In this document: positions 13,955-21,139 of the stretch, one piece after another
Position numbering within the stretch: position 1 is the stretch's first letter
Layout: each line of letters begins with the position of its first letter
Origin: a virus
Length of the DNA stretch: 21,139 nt
IMG/VR virus record: IMGVR_UViG_3300042691_003919
Location: 1 to 21,139 of that record
Reading direction: 5' to 3' (one strand)
Notes under the pieces: model-generated
Seen by the model: only the letters and a program-made list of their open reading frames with translations
Told to the model about the DNA's origin: nothing
The model's database searches: none
Program-made: the position numbers and the translations under genes

Positions 13955-15814
13955 ATGCCGCTTCTTCGTCTATTTCTCAAGCCTGGGATTGACAAGCAAA
14001 ACACCGAATACGGTGCTGAAGGCGGCTGGACGAATGGGGACTATGTTCGGTTTCGTTACGGGCTGCCAGAAAAGATTGGTGGGTGGACGGACTTTGGCGC
14101 AATCCCGGTGAACCTTCTGGGAATGGCTACACAGGTATTTACTTGGACGAATTTGGACGGAGCTCCTTTTGCTGCGGTTGGAACCAACAAAAAAGTTTAT
14201 GCCTTTTATGGTGGAACATGGGCGGATATCACTCCAATCCGGCGCACAGTAACGGGCGGGGCAATTACTTTTGATACGACAAGTGGCATCACCACGGTTG
14301 TTGTCAACGACACCTCCCATGGCGCGCTGTTAGGGGACTTCGTCACCTTTTCCAGTGTGACCGGTAATCCTGGTGGGATCACCAATGCGTCGTTGAACAA
14401 TCAGTTTGAGATCACAGAGATTGTGAACTCAAACGAATACAAGATCACTGCTCCGATGCAGGCCAGTAGCACGGCCACTGCCGCAGGCACCGCAAATGCT
14501 GAGTATCAGATCAACACCGGCTCGCCGATCGCCTACTTTGACTTTGGTTGGGGTGTTGGCACATGGGGGACTGGTACGTGGGGCACGCCCCGGACTGGTG
14601 TAGCGGGCGCTCAATTGTCTGCTCAAGTCTGGCAGTTTGATACCTATGGTGAGAATCTCATCCTGCAGTACGTCAATGGCGGCATTTATGAATGGGCCCC
14701 TGTGACAGCCCTGAACACCCGGGCTACAGTGATTGCAGGCGCGCCGACCAAGAGCCGTTTTGCGTTGGTCTCGACCCCTGATCGACATCTGGTGTGTTTT
14801 GGCACTGAGACCACTCTTGCCTCTCCCTCAACACAGGATCCGATGTTCGTGCGGTTTTCCAGTCAGGAAAACATCAATGACTTTACTCCGACTGCAACCA
14901 ACACGGCCGGTGGACAACGGCTCACGGACGGCAATGAGATCCTCAGTGCCATCCGGTCTCGTGGTCAGATCCTGATTTTCACGGACCTGTCCTTGCACGG
15001 CCAGCAGTACCTTGGGCCGCCATTTACTTTTGGCTTTCAGCAGTTGGGGGCCAACTGCGGCATCATGGGCCCGCATGCAGCGGCCGACGTCAATGGTGTG
15101 GCGTATTGGATGGGTAAGGAAGCGTTCTTTGTCTTTGACGGAACGGTGAAAAAGCTCCCAAGCACGGTCCAAGATTATGTGTTCAAGGACATCAATCTTG
15201 TCCAGGCGCAACAGGTCCATGTTGGCGTCAACACCCAGTTCAATGAAGTGACATGGTGGTACTGTTCTGCGGACAGTGACTACATCAACCGCAATGTGAC
15301 GTACAACTATCTGGAAAACGTCTGGTCGATCGGTACTATGGCCCGTACTTCTTGGCGGGATGTCGGGTCCTTCAACAAGCCCTTGGCTGCCGAGTACGAT
15401 GAGGACAGCACGGCCAGCACGATCAGTACGATTTATGGCCTGACATCCGGCCGTACTGTGGTCTATAACCAAGAAGACGGCAAGAATGCAAATGGCGCGG
15501 CGATCGATTCGTTCATCACCTCTGGCTATTTTGACATTGGCGATGGCGACGAGATGTTGTTCATGTCTCGGTTTATCCCGGACTTCAAGAACCAAGTCGG
15601 CAACCTGACGATTCACCTGCTGCTGCGTGCTTTCCCGCAGGCGGCCGCTACGCCCAGTTCCTTGGACCCTTATACGATCGCCCCGAACACGGAAAAGGTG
15701 GACACCCGGGCGCGAGGCAGGCAGATTCAGTTACGGATCCAAAGCAACGAGGTGGACGGAAACTGGCGCTTTGGCACGATGCGCGTGAACATCCAGCCTG
15801 ATGGCCTCAGATGA
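13955..15814 (+). CDS. Tail nozzle / DNA-stabilisation protein (P22 gp10-like)
   Basis: 619 residues with AGGTG (13946-13950) upstream. The start LKPGIDKQNTEYGAEGGW, then YVRFRYGLPEKIGGW (to ~44), is the signature of the P22 gp10-type phage stabilisation/nozzle family. An inserted beta domain lies at ~100-185 (VTGGAITFDTTSGITTVVV, FEITEIVNSNEYKI). The remainder has propeller-like repeats, including FALVSTPDRHLVCFG, VRFSSQENINDFTPT, ILIFTDLSLHGQQYLGPPF and VYNQEDGKNANG, and it ends RQIQLRIQSNEVDGNWRFGT. The length is normal for a nozzle. It would form the distal short tail tube that plugs DNA after packaging. Its stop overlaps the next gene by ATGA. Confidence 0.88.
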   Translation: MPLLRLFLKPGIDKQNTEYGAEGGWTNGDYVRFRYGLPEKIGGWTDFGAIPVNLLGMATQVFTWTNLDGAPFAAVGTNKKVYAFYGGTWADITPIRRTVTGGAITFDTTSGITTVVVNDTSHGALLGDFVTFSSVTGNPGGITNASLNNQFEITEIVNSNEYKITAPMQASSTATAAGTANAEYQINTGSPIAYFDFGWGVGTWGTGTWGTPRTGVAGAQLSAQVWQFDTYGENLILQYVNGGIYEWAPVTALNTRATVIAGAPTKSRFALVSTPDRHLVCFGTETTLASPSTQDPMFVRFSSQENINDFTPTATNTAGGQRLTDGNEILSAIRSRGQILIFTDLSLHGQQYLGPPFTFGFQQLGANCGIMGPHAAADVNGVAYWMGKEAFFVFDGTVKKLPSTVQDYVFKDINLVQAQQVHVGVNTQFNEVTWWYCSADSDYINRNVTYNYLENVWSIGTMARTSWRDVGSFNKPLAAEYDEDSTASTISTIYGLTSGRTVVYNQEDGKNANGAAIDSFITSGYFDIGDGDEMLFMSRFIPDFKNQVGNLTIHLLLRAFPQAAATPSSLDPYTIAPNTEKVDTRARGRQIQLRIQSNEVDGNWRFGTMRVNIQPDGLR

Positions 15815-16524
15815 GTAAGATCAACAATGTCCGTTTGCCTAATGCGGCAACGCAGGGCTACAGCGCCGAGCAATTTGACCAGCTCGTGCGTTCGCTGGAA
15901 CAGGTGATCTTTCAGCTCAACAACAGCTATTCATCCAATGTTGATGTCAACACCGCAGCCGCTTCGGGCTGGGCGTCGGCCGGATCCGGGGCCGGGGGCG
16001 GATTTGCCGGTGGGATTCGAGGGTTTCAGCTTTCAAACGGCATCATATTGCCTCACGCAATGCTGATGTCAGACGTAGACCAGGATCTCACCAGCATCAC
16101 GACGGAAGAACTTATCACTTACAACCTTACTCCCATTGTCAATGGGATACGGGTGGTGGATAACAGCAAGATTTACGTTCCATGTTCTGGGAACTATTTG
16201 GTTACGATCAGGATCCAGGTTTCAAACCGCAGTAATGCGACCCAAGAGTTTGAGATCTGGGCAAAGGACACGGGCGTAAATTACGCAGCTAGTCGGACGC
16301 GGTTTGATATAGCCGCCCGTAAAGACGCCACAACATGGTCTCATGTTGTGCCTACCATCACTGGTATTTTCACCGTAAGCGACCCCTCTGTTAATTACCT
16401 AGAGCTTGCATGGTGGGCCAGTAGTACGGACGTGTTTCTTGAGCACTATGGCACGGATGCGACCCCAACACGGCCCGCTATTTCGTCGGTAATTCTGACC
16501 ATCAATTTCGTATCGGCGATGTGA
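15811..16524 (+). CDS. TNF/C1q-like jelly-roll tail protein
   Basis: 237 residues. The N-terminal ~45 residues (VRLPNAATQGYSAEQFDQLV, LEQVIFQLNNSYSS) form a helix and probable attachment segment. A Gly/Ala/Ser linker (SAGSGAGGGFAGG, ~54-66) follows. Residues ~95-237 (YNLTPIVNGIRVVDNSKIYV, SGNYLVTIRIQVSNRS, VNYLELAWWASSTDVFLE, ISSVILTINFV) have the strand pattern of the TNF/C1q-like jelly roll common in phage receptor-binding or decoration proteins. Position just after the nozzle suggests it sits on the tail tip. Trimerisation is expected for the fold but not shown. Confidence 0.8.
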   Translation: MSKINNVRLPNAATQGYSAEQFDQLVRSLEQVIFQLNNSYSSNVDVNTAAASGWASAGSGAGGGFAGGIRGFQLSNGIILPHAMLMSDVDQDLTSITTEELITYNLTPIVNGIRVVDNSKIYVPCSGNYLVTIRIQVSNRSNATQEFEIWAKDTGVNYAASRTRFDIAARKDATTWSHVVPTITGIFTVSDPSVNYLELAWWASSTDVFLEHYGTDATPTRPAISSVILTINFVSAM

Positions 16525-16525
16525 C

Positions 16526-16858
16526 ATGGCAAACAAGTATCTTCGCAAGTATCTGACGCCGTCGGCGGCAACGGAAACCGCGATCTACACCGTGCCTGCG
16601 GCCAACACTGCAGTGGTGTCGTCGTTGCGTGTGACCAATGAAAACGCCAGTCAAGCTACTCTGACGGCGGCGGTCTACCCTTTAGGCGGGGCCACTCCGT
16701 ACTACATCTTGCGAAGCTATGCACTGCCCACGAACCAGACCATGGATGTGTTTAGTGGGGTGCCGTTGATTTTGGAGGCCACTGACGTGCTCAAGGTCAC
16801 TTCGTCCGTGGCCAGTGTGGACTTTTACTTGTCGTACTTAGAAATGGACAGGAACTAA
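16526..16858 (+). CDS. Small beta-sandwich virion protein
   Basis: 110 residues: MANKYLRKYLTPSAATETAI, TVPAANTAVVSSLRVTNENA, YYILRSYALPTNQTMDVF, LILEATDVLKVTSSVASVDF and YLSYLEMDRN. Alternating hydrophobic strands with the TVPAANTAVVSSL motif are familiar from short phage structural proteins placed after fibre or nozzle genes. No enzyme motif is present. It starts one base after the jelly-roll stop without a strong ribosome site, so coupling is likely. Its TAA overlaps a short downstream ATG (TAATG). Confidence 0.78.
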   Translation: MANKYLRKYLTPSAATETAIYTVPAANTAVVSSLRVTNENASQATLTAAVYPLGGATPYYILRSYALPTNQTMDVFSGVPLILEATDVLKVTSSVASVDFYLSYLEMDRN

Positions 16859-16917
16859 TGAAATCGTCCATAATTTGGGCCATGTTCGCGTCCTTTCCTG
16901 ACGCGCAGCCCCACTGA
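16858..16917 (+). CDS. Possible 19-codon leader ORF
   Basis: MKSSIIWAMFASFPDAQPH, starting at the TAATG overlap with the upstream gene and preceded by AGGA (16850-16853). It is too short to judge by composition. It fills most of the only sizeable gap (16859-16947) in this part of the operon. Its codons run through the 5' arm of the stem at 16891-16942, so its main role could be regulatory. Confidence 0.4.
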   Translation: MKSSIIWAMFASFPDAQPH

Positions 16918-16942
16918 GGGCTTTGGCCAACCAAGGAAAGGA
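16891..16942 (+). promoter_or_regulatory. Potential ribosome-binding-site sequestering RNA stem
   Basis: TCCTTTCCT (16891-16899) is a perfect reverse complement of AGGAAAGGA (16934-16942), which is the Shine-Dalgarno region of the gene starting at 16948. The 34-base loop contains a 5-bp hairpin, AGCCC/GGGCT (16907-16911 with 16918-16922), and the palindrome TTGGCCAA (16923-16930). Pairing would mask the ribosome site; a ribosome on the short ORF at 16858 would melt the 5' arm. Confidence 0.5.
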
Positions 16943-16947
16943 TTGCT

Positions 16948-18909
16948 ATGGAAAATGAAGGAATCATGGCGCTTCCGATGGAAGCTCCCATGTCGCAGCA
17001 AGAGCCGATGGCCGTGTCTAGTGCTGACGCATACGACGCCGCCAAGACCGCGCTCGGGATGACGGATCCGGCCGCGTTGGAGATGATGAAAGAGTCACTC
17101 CGCGAGGATCTTGCTGATGTCGATCTGACGCCCCGTGAAATCGATCAGCTGATCGATGTCATGGAGTATTTGACCAGGAACCCTGGCGATTACGAACGCG
17201 TCATCCAAGACCTGATCAGTCGCGACATGATGGACCCGGGGGACTTCCCGGACCAGTACGATCCCACCTTCATTGGTGCGGCGCTGGCCGTGCTGAATGA
17301 ACTCAAGATGGGCCGTGTCGAGGGGGCCATGGCCCCTATGCAGGCAGGCCCGGGTATGGCTCCGATGGCCATGGCGCAAGGTGGCTTGGCCGACATGGCG
17401 CAGTATCTTGCCTCGCGGGGCAGGAACGGCGACACGATGCTCGCGCACATCACGCCGGACGAAGCGCGGATGCTGCAGGCGCAGGGCGGCTCGGGGACCA
17501 TCAACCCTGAAACGGGCTTGCCGGAGTACTTCAAGAAGTTCTTCAAGAAGGTCGGCAAAGCCGTCAAAAAGGCTTTGCAGTCGCCGATTGGTAGGATCAT
17601 TGGCACGATTGCGCTGGCCACGGTCCTCGGTCCGGCAGGCATTGGCCTTGTGGCGAGCACCGCGAGCGCGGCCGCATTGGCAGGGGGCGCGACAGCGCTT
17701 GCAGCCGGAGGTAATCTCAAACAGGCGCTTGTGTCGGCCGCGCTGGGTTATGTTGGTGGCGGTGGCACGATTGGCGGCGTGAGCCCATTGCAGTCGGTCG
17801 GAAGTGTGCTGCCTGGGGCAGCAGGAACGGCGCTCAACACTGGCCTGACGACAGCTGCTTTGGGCACTGGAGCCGGTCTGGTGATGGGCATGAAGCCCTC
17901 AGAAGCGCTGAAGATGGGTGCGACTTCGGGACTGATTTCAGGTGGTCTTCAGGCCATGGGACCGCCCGCGCCTGGAGCGCAGGCACCTACGCCGGGAGCA
18001 GACGCCGCGGCTTCTGGAGCAGGACAAGGAATTGGTCAGCTCGGTACGGCAGCCAATATGGCTGGAGAGATGGGCGCTGGTGCCTACTCTACGACGGGCG
18101 AATTGATGGCAGGACCTGCGCCGTCTCCTTCGGTTGCTGGGGAGATGGGCACGACGGCTTCAACGCCTTATTCGTCCAGTGGCCAACTGCTTCCCCCTGG
18201 GTCGAACCCGGCGCAACCAGGCTTCTTCGGCCGCATGGCCCAAGGCGCGGGAGACTTGTACAACCAGTACCTGTCCCCGAGCCGTCCGGGACTGGCGGCG
18301 GATGCGGGCATTTTGCAGAAGTACGGTCCGTTGGCCTTGGCCGGTACTGCGGTAGCGGCTGCGGGCGGGGCGTTCAAGTCTCAGCCTGGGGACAGCAGTC
18401 CGCTGTACGATGCCGAGGACTACATTCGACAGTCGCAAAAGCGGGCGGAAGACGTCAACAAGTTCTTTGAGAACCGTGGGTTCTATCCAAACCCGTCGAC
18501 CTATCAGCCACGGCTTCAGCCGACGCCAGCCGTGCCCAATTTCCCCGTTAACCCGATCTACATGGCACCGACCGTGCCGACGCCGGGGATCACAAACAGT
18601 CCAGGTGGCGTGTTGCAGCCGTATAACGTGGCGGGGTTGTATCAAGTGCCGCAGATCTATCCGCCCATGCCCGTGTATCGAGCCAAGGGCGGTCCGATGC
18701 AAACGACTCAGTTTCCAAGGAAAACGGGCCCGATCAACGGACCGGGGACCGGGACTTCGGATTCGATCCCCGCCATGCTCTCGGACGGCGAGTTTGTGTT
18801 CACCGCCAAGGCGGTGCGCAATGCTGGCAATGGTAGCCGCCGCAAGGGTGCGGCGCGCATGTACAAAATGATGAAGATGCTCGAAGGCGGGCCGGTTAGG
18901 AGCGCTTAA
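16948..18909 (+). CDS. Internal virion / DNA-ejection-like protein
   Basis: 653 residues with the strong site AAGGAAAGGA (16933-16942). Residues 30-125 form acidic helices (LREDLADVDLTPREIDQLID). Residues 145-193 contain GLADMAQYLASRGRNGDTML, AHITPDEARMLQAQGG and GTINPETGLPEY. Residues 195-210 are a cationic amphipathic helix (FKKFFKKVGKAVKKAL). This is followed by a Gly/Ala hydrophobic stretch (~212-330; IGRIIGTIALATVLGP, ASAAALAGGATALAAGG). The middle is Pro/Gly/Ala-rich. Near the end, RAKGGPM is followed by GTSDSIPAMLSDGEFVFTAK and GSRRKGAARMYKMMK, a C-terminal block that I know from virion proteins of pelagiphage/cyanophage-type podoviruses. The role in membrane penetration during DNA ejection is inferred from the hydrophobic segment and position. 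Confidence 0.75.
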   Translation: MENEGIMALPMEAPMSQQEPMAVSSADAYDAAKTALGMTDPAALEMMKESLREDLADVDLTPREIDQLIDVMEYLTRNPGDYERVIQDLISRDMMDPGDFPDQYDPTFIGAALAVLNELKMGRVEGAMAPMQAGPGMAPMAMAQGGLADMAQYLASRGRNGDTMLAHITPDEARMLQAQGGSGTINPETGLPEYFKKFFKKVGKAVKKALQSPIGRIIGTIALATVLGPAGIGLVASTASAAALAGGATALAAGGNLKQALVSAALGYVGGGGTIGGVSPLQSVGSVLPGAAGTALNTGLTTAALGTGAGLVMGMKPSEALKMGATSGLISGGLQAMGPPAPGAQAPTPGADAAASGAGQGIGQLGTAANMAGEMGAGAYSTTGELMAGPAPSPSVAGEMGTTASTPYSSSGQLLPPGSNPAQPGFFGRMAQGAGDLYNQYLSPSRPGLAADAGILQKYGPLALAGTAVAAAGGAFKSQPGDSSPLYDAEDYIRQSQKRAEDVNKFFENRGFYPNPSTYQPRLQPTPAVPNFPVNPIYMAPTVPTPGITNSPGGVLQPYNVAGLYQVPQIYPPMPVYRAKGGPMQTTQFPRKTGPINGPGTGTSDSIPAMLSDGEFVFTAKAVRNAGNGSRRKGAARMYKMMKMLEGGPVRSA

Positions 18910-20136
18910 ATGGCAGAGACAATCACCACCCAGCGGATGCTTTCGGAAAGCCCGGAAGTTGAGGCGTACAAGCTAAACCTGCTCAAAAGGGCCTCTGAAC
19001 TAGCGACTTCGCCTGCGGAAGGCCCCAGCTTTGCCGAGCAGCTTCCTGGTTATCAGGTTGCGGGCTTTACAGACCCGCAGATGAGAGCGATTGAGGCTGC
19101 GCGGACCACGGGCATTGGTTCGTATATGCCTTACGTCGAAGGCGCGAATGTCGCCTTGGGCGGTGCATATCGAACTGCGGGCGAAGCGGCTGACATCCTG
19201 CGTGGCGCGGACACCAGGGGACAGTTCACTGACGCGCAGGCCGCGCTGCAACAGGCGGGTGGCGCTGCCAGAGGCATGACAGGAGGCATTGGCCAGCTAC
19301 AGCAAGCGATCACTCAGCTTGGTGGCGCGGCACAGGGCTACGACCCGAGCCGCGCGCAAGCCTTCATGAACCCCTATCAGCAGCAAGTGATCGATGTTGC
19401 AATGCAGCAGATCCAGCGGCAGGGGGACATTGCAAAGCAAGGAGCGGCTGCGCAGGCGGTTCGATCCGGGGCCTTTGGCAGCACTCGGGAAGGGGTGCAG
19501 CGGGCCGAGATGGAACGGGGAATTCTGGAGCAGAAGGCCAATACGATGGCCAATCTGATGGCGCAGGGTTACAGCCAAGCGCAGGCCAATTCGATGGCTT
19601 CTTTTGAACAGCAGCAACAGCGTCAGTTGGCGGGTGGGCAGGCGCAAGTTGCAGCAGGTCAAACCTTGGCCAACATCTACGGCCAGCAGGCCGGGCAGAT
19701 GCAGAATATCGGCATGGGCATTGGCCAGTTGGCAGGGCAGCAGTTTGGGATTGGTCAGCAGCAGGCCATGGGCCTCGGCTCGTTGGCCGCGCAACTGGGC
19801 CAACTGGGCATCCAACAGGGTGCGATGGGCCAGACGGCGCAGGCGATGGGACAAAGCGACATCAATTTCCTGTACAACATTGGCCAAACGCAGCAGGCGC
19901 TCAACCAGCAGCAGTTGGACGCGCAGCGTGCGACGGAGACCCAACGACTGTATGCCCCGTATCAGCAGGCGGCATTCTTGTCTGACATCTACAGGGGTGC
20001 GCCGTCCACGTCGATGGCAACCACTGCGGCAAGTCAGCCAAGCGCAAGTCCGTTCCAACAAGCGGCGGGAATCGGGATCGGTGCATTGACTGCGGCCGCC
20101 GGAGCCAAGAGAGTTGGTGGACTGTTTGGTGGTTGA
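18910..20136 (+). CDS. Gln/Ala-rich helical internal virion protein
   Basis: 408 residues, with TAGGAG at 18897-18902 seven bases upstream; the start directly follows the previous stop. After residue ~90 it is Gln/Ala/Gly-rich and almost entirely helical. Conserved pieces include YDPSRAQAFMNPYQQQVIDV, IQRQGDIAKQGAAAQAVRSG, AFGSTREGVQRAEMERGI and AQGYSQAQANSMASFEQQQQ, known to me from uncharacterised podovirus virion proteins. The C-terminus ends with a Gly/Ala hydrophobic patch (GIGIGALTAAAGAKRVGGLF). Probably part of the same ejection complex as its neighbours. No enzymatic domain (for example transglycosylase) is visible. Confidence 0.75.
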   Translation: MAETITTQRMLSESPEVEAYKLNLLKRASELATSPAEGPSFAEQLPGYQVAGFTDPQMRAIEAARTTGIGSYMPYVEGANVALGGAYRTAGEAADILRGADTRGQFTDAQAALQQAGGAARGMTGGIGQLQQAITQLGGAAQGYDPSRAQAFMNPYQQQVIDVAMQQIQRQGDIAKQGAAAQAVRSGAFGSTREGVQRAEMERGILEQKANTMANLMAQGYSQAQANSMASFEQQQQRQLAGGQAQVAAGQTLANIYGQQAGQMQNIGMGIGQLAGQQFGIGQQQAMGLGSLAAQLGQLGIQQGAMGQTAQAMGQSDINFLYNIGQTQQALNQQQLDAQRATETQRLYAPYQQAAFLSDIYRGAPSTSMATTAASQPSASPFQQAAGIGIGALTAAAGAKRVGGLFGG

Positions 20137-20141
20137 CAGAT

Positions 20142-20146
20142 AAGGA
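20142..20146 (+). promoter_or_regulatory. Ribosome binding site deciding the start at 20153
   Basis: AAGGA lies three bases before the ATG at 20150 and six before the in-frame ATG at 20153. The second spacing is the normal one, so 20153 is preferred. Confidence 0.6.
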
Positions 20147-20152
20147 TCAATG

Positions 20153-21139
20153 ATGAGCATTTTCAGCAGAGCCCGTAGCGCCCGTTCAACACTGAATCAA
20201 CTGAATCAGGCGCAGCCTCCTCAGCCGGGTGTGGCCCAAAGGTTATTTACCAAGGTGCAGCAAGCGCAGCAGCAGCTCGGGCAACAAAATCCGCAGCCCG
20301 CGCCGATGGTTCCGCCCCCGGGAATGCCCCAAGTATCGCCGTCTCAAACGAGCGCATTGACTCAACTTTTGTCACAGGCACGAATGCAGTCCCCTGATAT
20401 TGGGGCATTGCCTCAAGGGATGTCAGGTCGTGATCCAAGAGCCATTGCTGCCAATCCACAAGGCTTTAAGCAGTACATGGCTGAGGCGCGTCAGCAAGAA
20501 GCTCAGATGCCGGGTTCCCCGATGTTGGGCAACACGTCAAGCGGCACCTTTGGTCCGCAAATGTCGCCCCTTGCGCAATATCAGCTTGATGCGCAACGGG
20601 GCATGTCTTCTGGTGGACTTGGGATGCAGCAACAAATCAGTCCTTTTGCGCAGGCCGGATATGAGGCGCAAATGGCCGGTCCGAACCCATACGCCCAGGG
20701 CCTTGGTTCGTCGTCCAGTCCTTTTGCGCAATATCAGCTTGATGCGCAACGGGGCATGTCTTCTGGCGGACTGGGGATGCAGCAACAAAACATACCTTCT
20801 GGCATGCTTGGCGGAGGGCTCGGTGCGTTGCCGCTGGATATGATGTATCGAGGAGGTCCTTCGGATCCCGCACAGCAGGCAGCAGTACAGCAGTTCAATA
20901 TGAACCGTGAAAACCAGATGTCGCAACTGGCGGCAACGGCGCTGCAGAACATGCCCGGTAGGGGTTTGCAGGGAGCCTTCGGCAGTCCGCAGCAAAGCTC
21001 CTTCGGCACTCCGCAGCAAAGCTCCTTCGGCGGACAACAAAGCACTCCCGGAATGGGATTGCAGGGAGTCTTCGGCAGTCCGCAGCAAAGTTCCTTCGGC
21101 AGTCCGCAGCAAAGTTCCTTCGGCAGTCCGCAGCAAAGT
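20153..21139 (+). CDS. Gln/Pro/Met-rich low-complexity virion protein (3' end outside window)
   Basis: 329 codons open to the right edge, without a stop in the window. It begins MSIFSRARSARSTLNQLNQA, then is Gln/Pro/Gly/Met/Ser-rich (VQQAQQQLGQQNPQPAPMVP). An internal duplication (LAQYQLDAQRGMSSGGLGMQ and FAQYQLDAQRGMSSGGLGMQ) and terminal FGSPQQSS repeats follow. It reads as a disordered or helical protein and resembles the Gln-rich gene before it, so it is probably a third internal or ejected virion component. No domain that I can name. Long minus-strand ORFs here are by-products of the repeats. Confidence 0.75.
   Translation, partial: MSIFSRARSARSTLNQLNQAQPPQPGVAQRLFTKVQQAQQQLGQQNPQPAPMVPPPGMPQVSPSQTSALTQLLSQARMQSPDIGALPQGMSGRDPRAIAANPQGFKQYMAEARQQEAQMPGSPMLGNTSSGTFGPQMSPLAQYQLDAQRGMSSGGLGMQQQISPFAQAGYEAQMAGPNPYAQGLGSSSSPFAQYQLDAQRGMSSGGLGMQQQNIPSGMLGGGLGALPLDMMYRGGPSDPAQQAAVQQFNMNRENQMSQLAATALQNMPGRGLQGAFGSPQQSSFGTPQQSSFGGQQSTPGMGLQGVFGSPQQSSFGSPQQSSFGSPQQS
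20571..20789 (+). repeat. Direct repeat, 66 bp, 153 bp apart
   Basis: 20571-20636 and 20724-20789 differ at only two bases by eye. Each encodes AQYQLDAQRGMSSGGLGMQQQ. The 153-bp offset keeps the reading frame. Confidence 0.85.
20978..21139 (+). repeat. 24-bp tandem repeats encoding FGSPQQSS, running off the window
   Basis: Units start at 20978, 21002 and 21026 (the last degenerate, FGGQQSTP). After a 21-base spacer (21050-21070), units follow at 21071, 21095 and 21119. The last three are identical as far as seen, and the third is cut after 21 bases by the window end. A larger ~93-bp unit (GLQGxFGSPQQSSFG...) is also visible, starting at 20966 and 21059. Confidence 0.9.

Noticed and set aside
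14828-15616. Minus-strand ORF of 262 codons
   Set aside because: It sits antisense to the conserved nozzle gene and has an Arg/His/Val composition typical of shadow frames.
16907-16922. Hairpin AGCCC/GGGCT as a transcription terminator
   Set aside because: The stem is only 5 bp and is followed by TTGGCCAA rather than a T run; it fits better as part of the ribosome-site structure.
19297-20160. Minus-strand ORF of 287 codons
   Set aside because: Leu/Arg-rich antisense of a Gln/Ala-rich gene; CAG/CAA-rich DNA keeps that frame open without meaning.

Overview
The window reads as part of the late, virion-structural operon of a tailed bacteriophage. The short-tail connector proteins (two adaptor-like proteins, then a P22 gp10/T7 gp12-like nozzle) suggest a podovirus-like phage, probably known mainly from environmental metagenomes. 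Every supported gene lies on the + strand. Genes are packed end to end, often with ATGA, TAATG or TGATG stop/start overlaps and clear Shine-Dalgarno sites, and no stretch over 300 bases lacks a gene. I see no terminase, portal, capsid, polymerase, lysis, integrase, tRNA or CRISPR sequence, so the host and the rest of the genome cannot be inferred. The first gene is cut by the left edge and the last by the right edge, inside a tandem repeat.

Layout. (1) 3-921: four small genes: a basic DUF6321-like protein, a membrane-anchored coiled coil, and two Lys/Gly/Met-rich 'KGG' proteins. (2) 921-2876: the first connector block, with two adaptor-like proteins, a Cys-knuckle protein and a conserved 95-residue helical protein, mostly translationally coupled. 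(3) 2878-13536: an 11-kb host-recognition island between the adaptor block and the nozzle. It holds a small beta-rich virion protein, a tail fibre, an 89-residue accessory protein, a 1731-residue protein built of five ~340-residue modules, a fibre with twelve 22-residue repeats and a glycine-rich tip, and a fibre ending in a Peptidase_S74 chaperone. A short ORF resembling a second S74 C-terminal helix follows in frame. (4) 13539-13951: two more small basic proteins. (5) 13955-16858: the nozzle, a TNF/C1q-like jelly-roll protein and a small beta protein. (6) 16948-21139: three Ala/Gly/Gln-rich proteins that look like internal virion (DNA-ejection) proteins. The first has a cationic amphipathic helix next to a glycine-rich hydrophobic stretch.

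Together the genes would build the tail tube (adaptors and nozzle), decorate it with several adhesins, and supply proteins ejected with the DNA. The most unusual features are the modular 5.2-kb gene with sharp base-composition patches, fresh in-frame tandem duplications in two genes, the S74-tail fragment, and a possible RNA stem that hides the ribosome binding site of the first ejection gene and could be opened by translation of a 19-codon leader.
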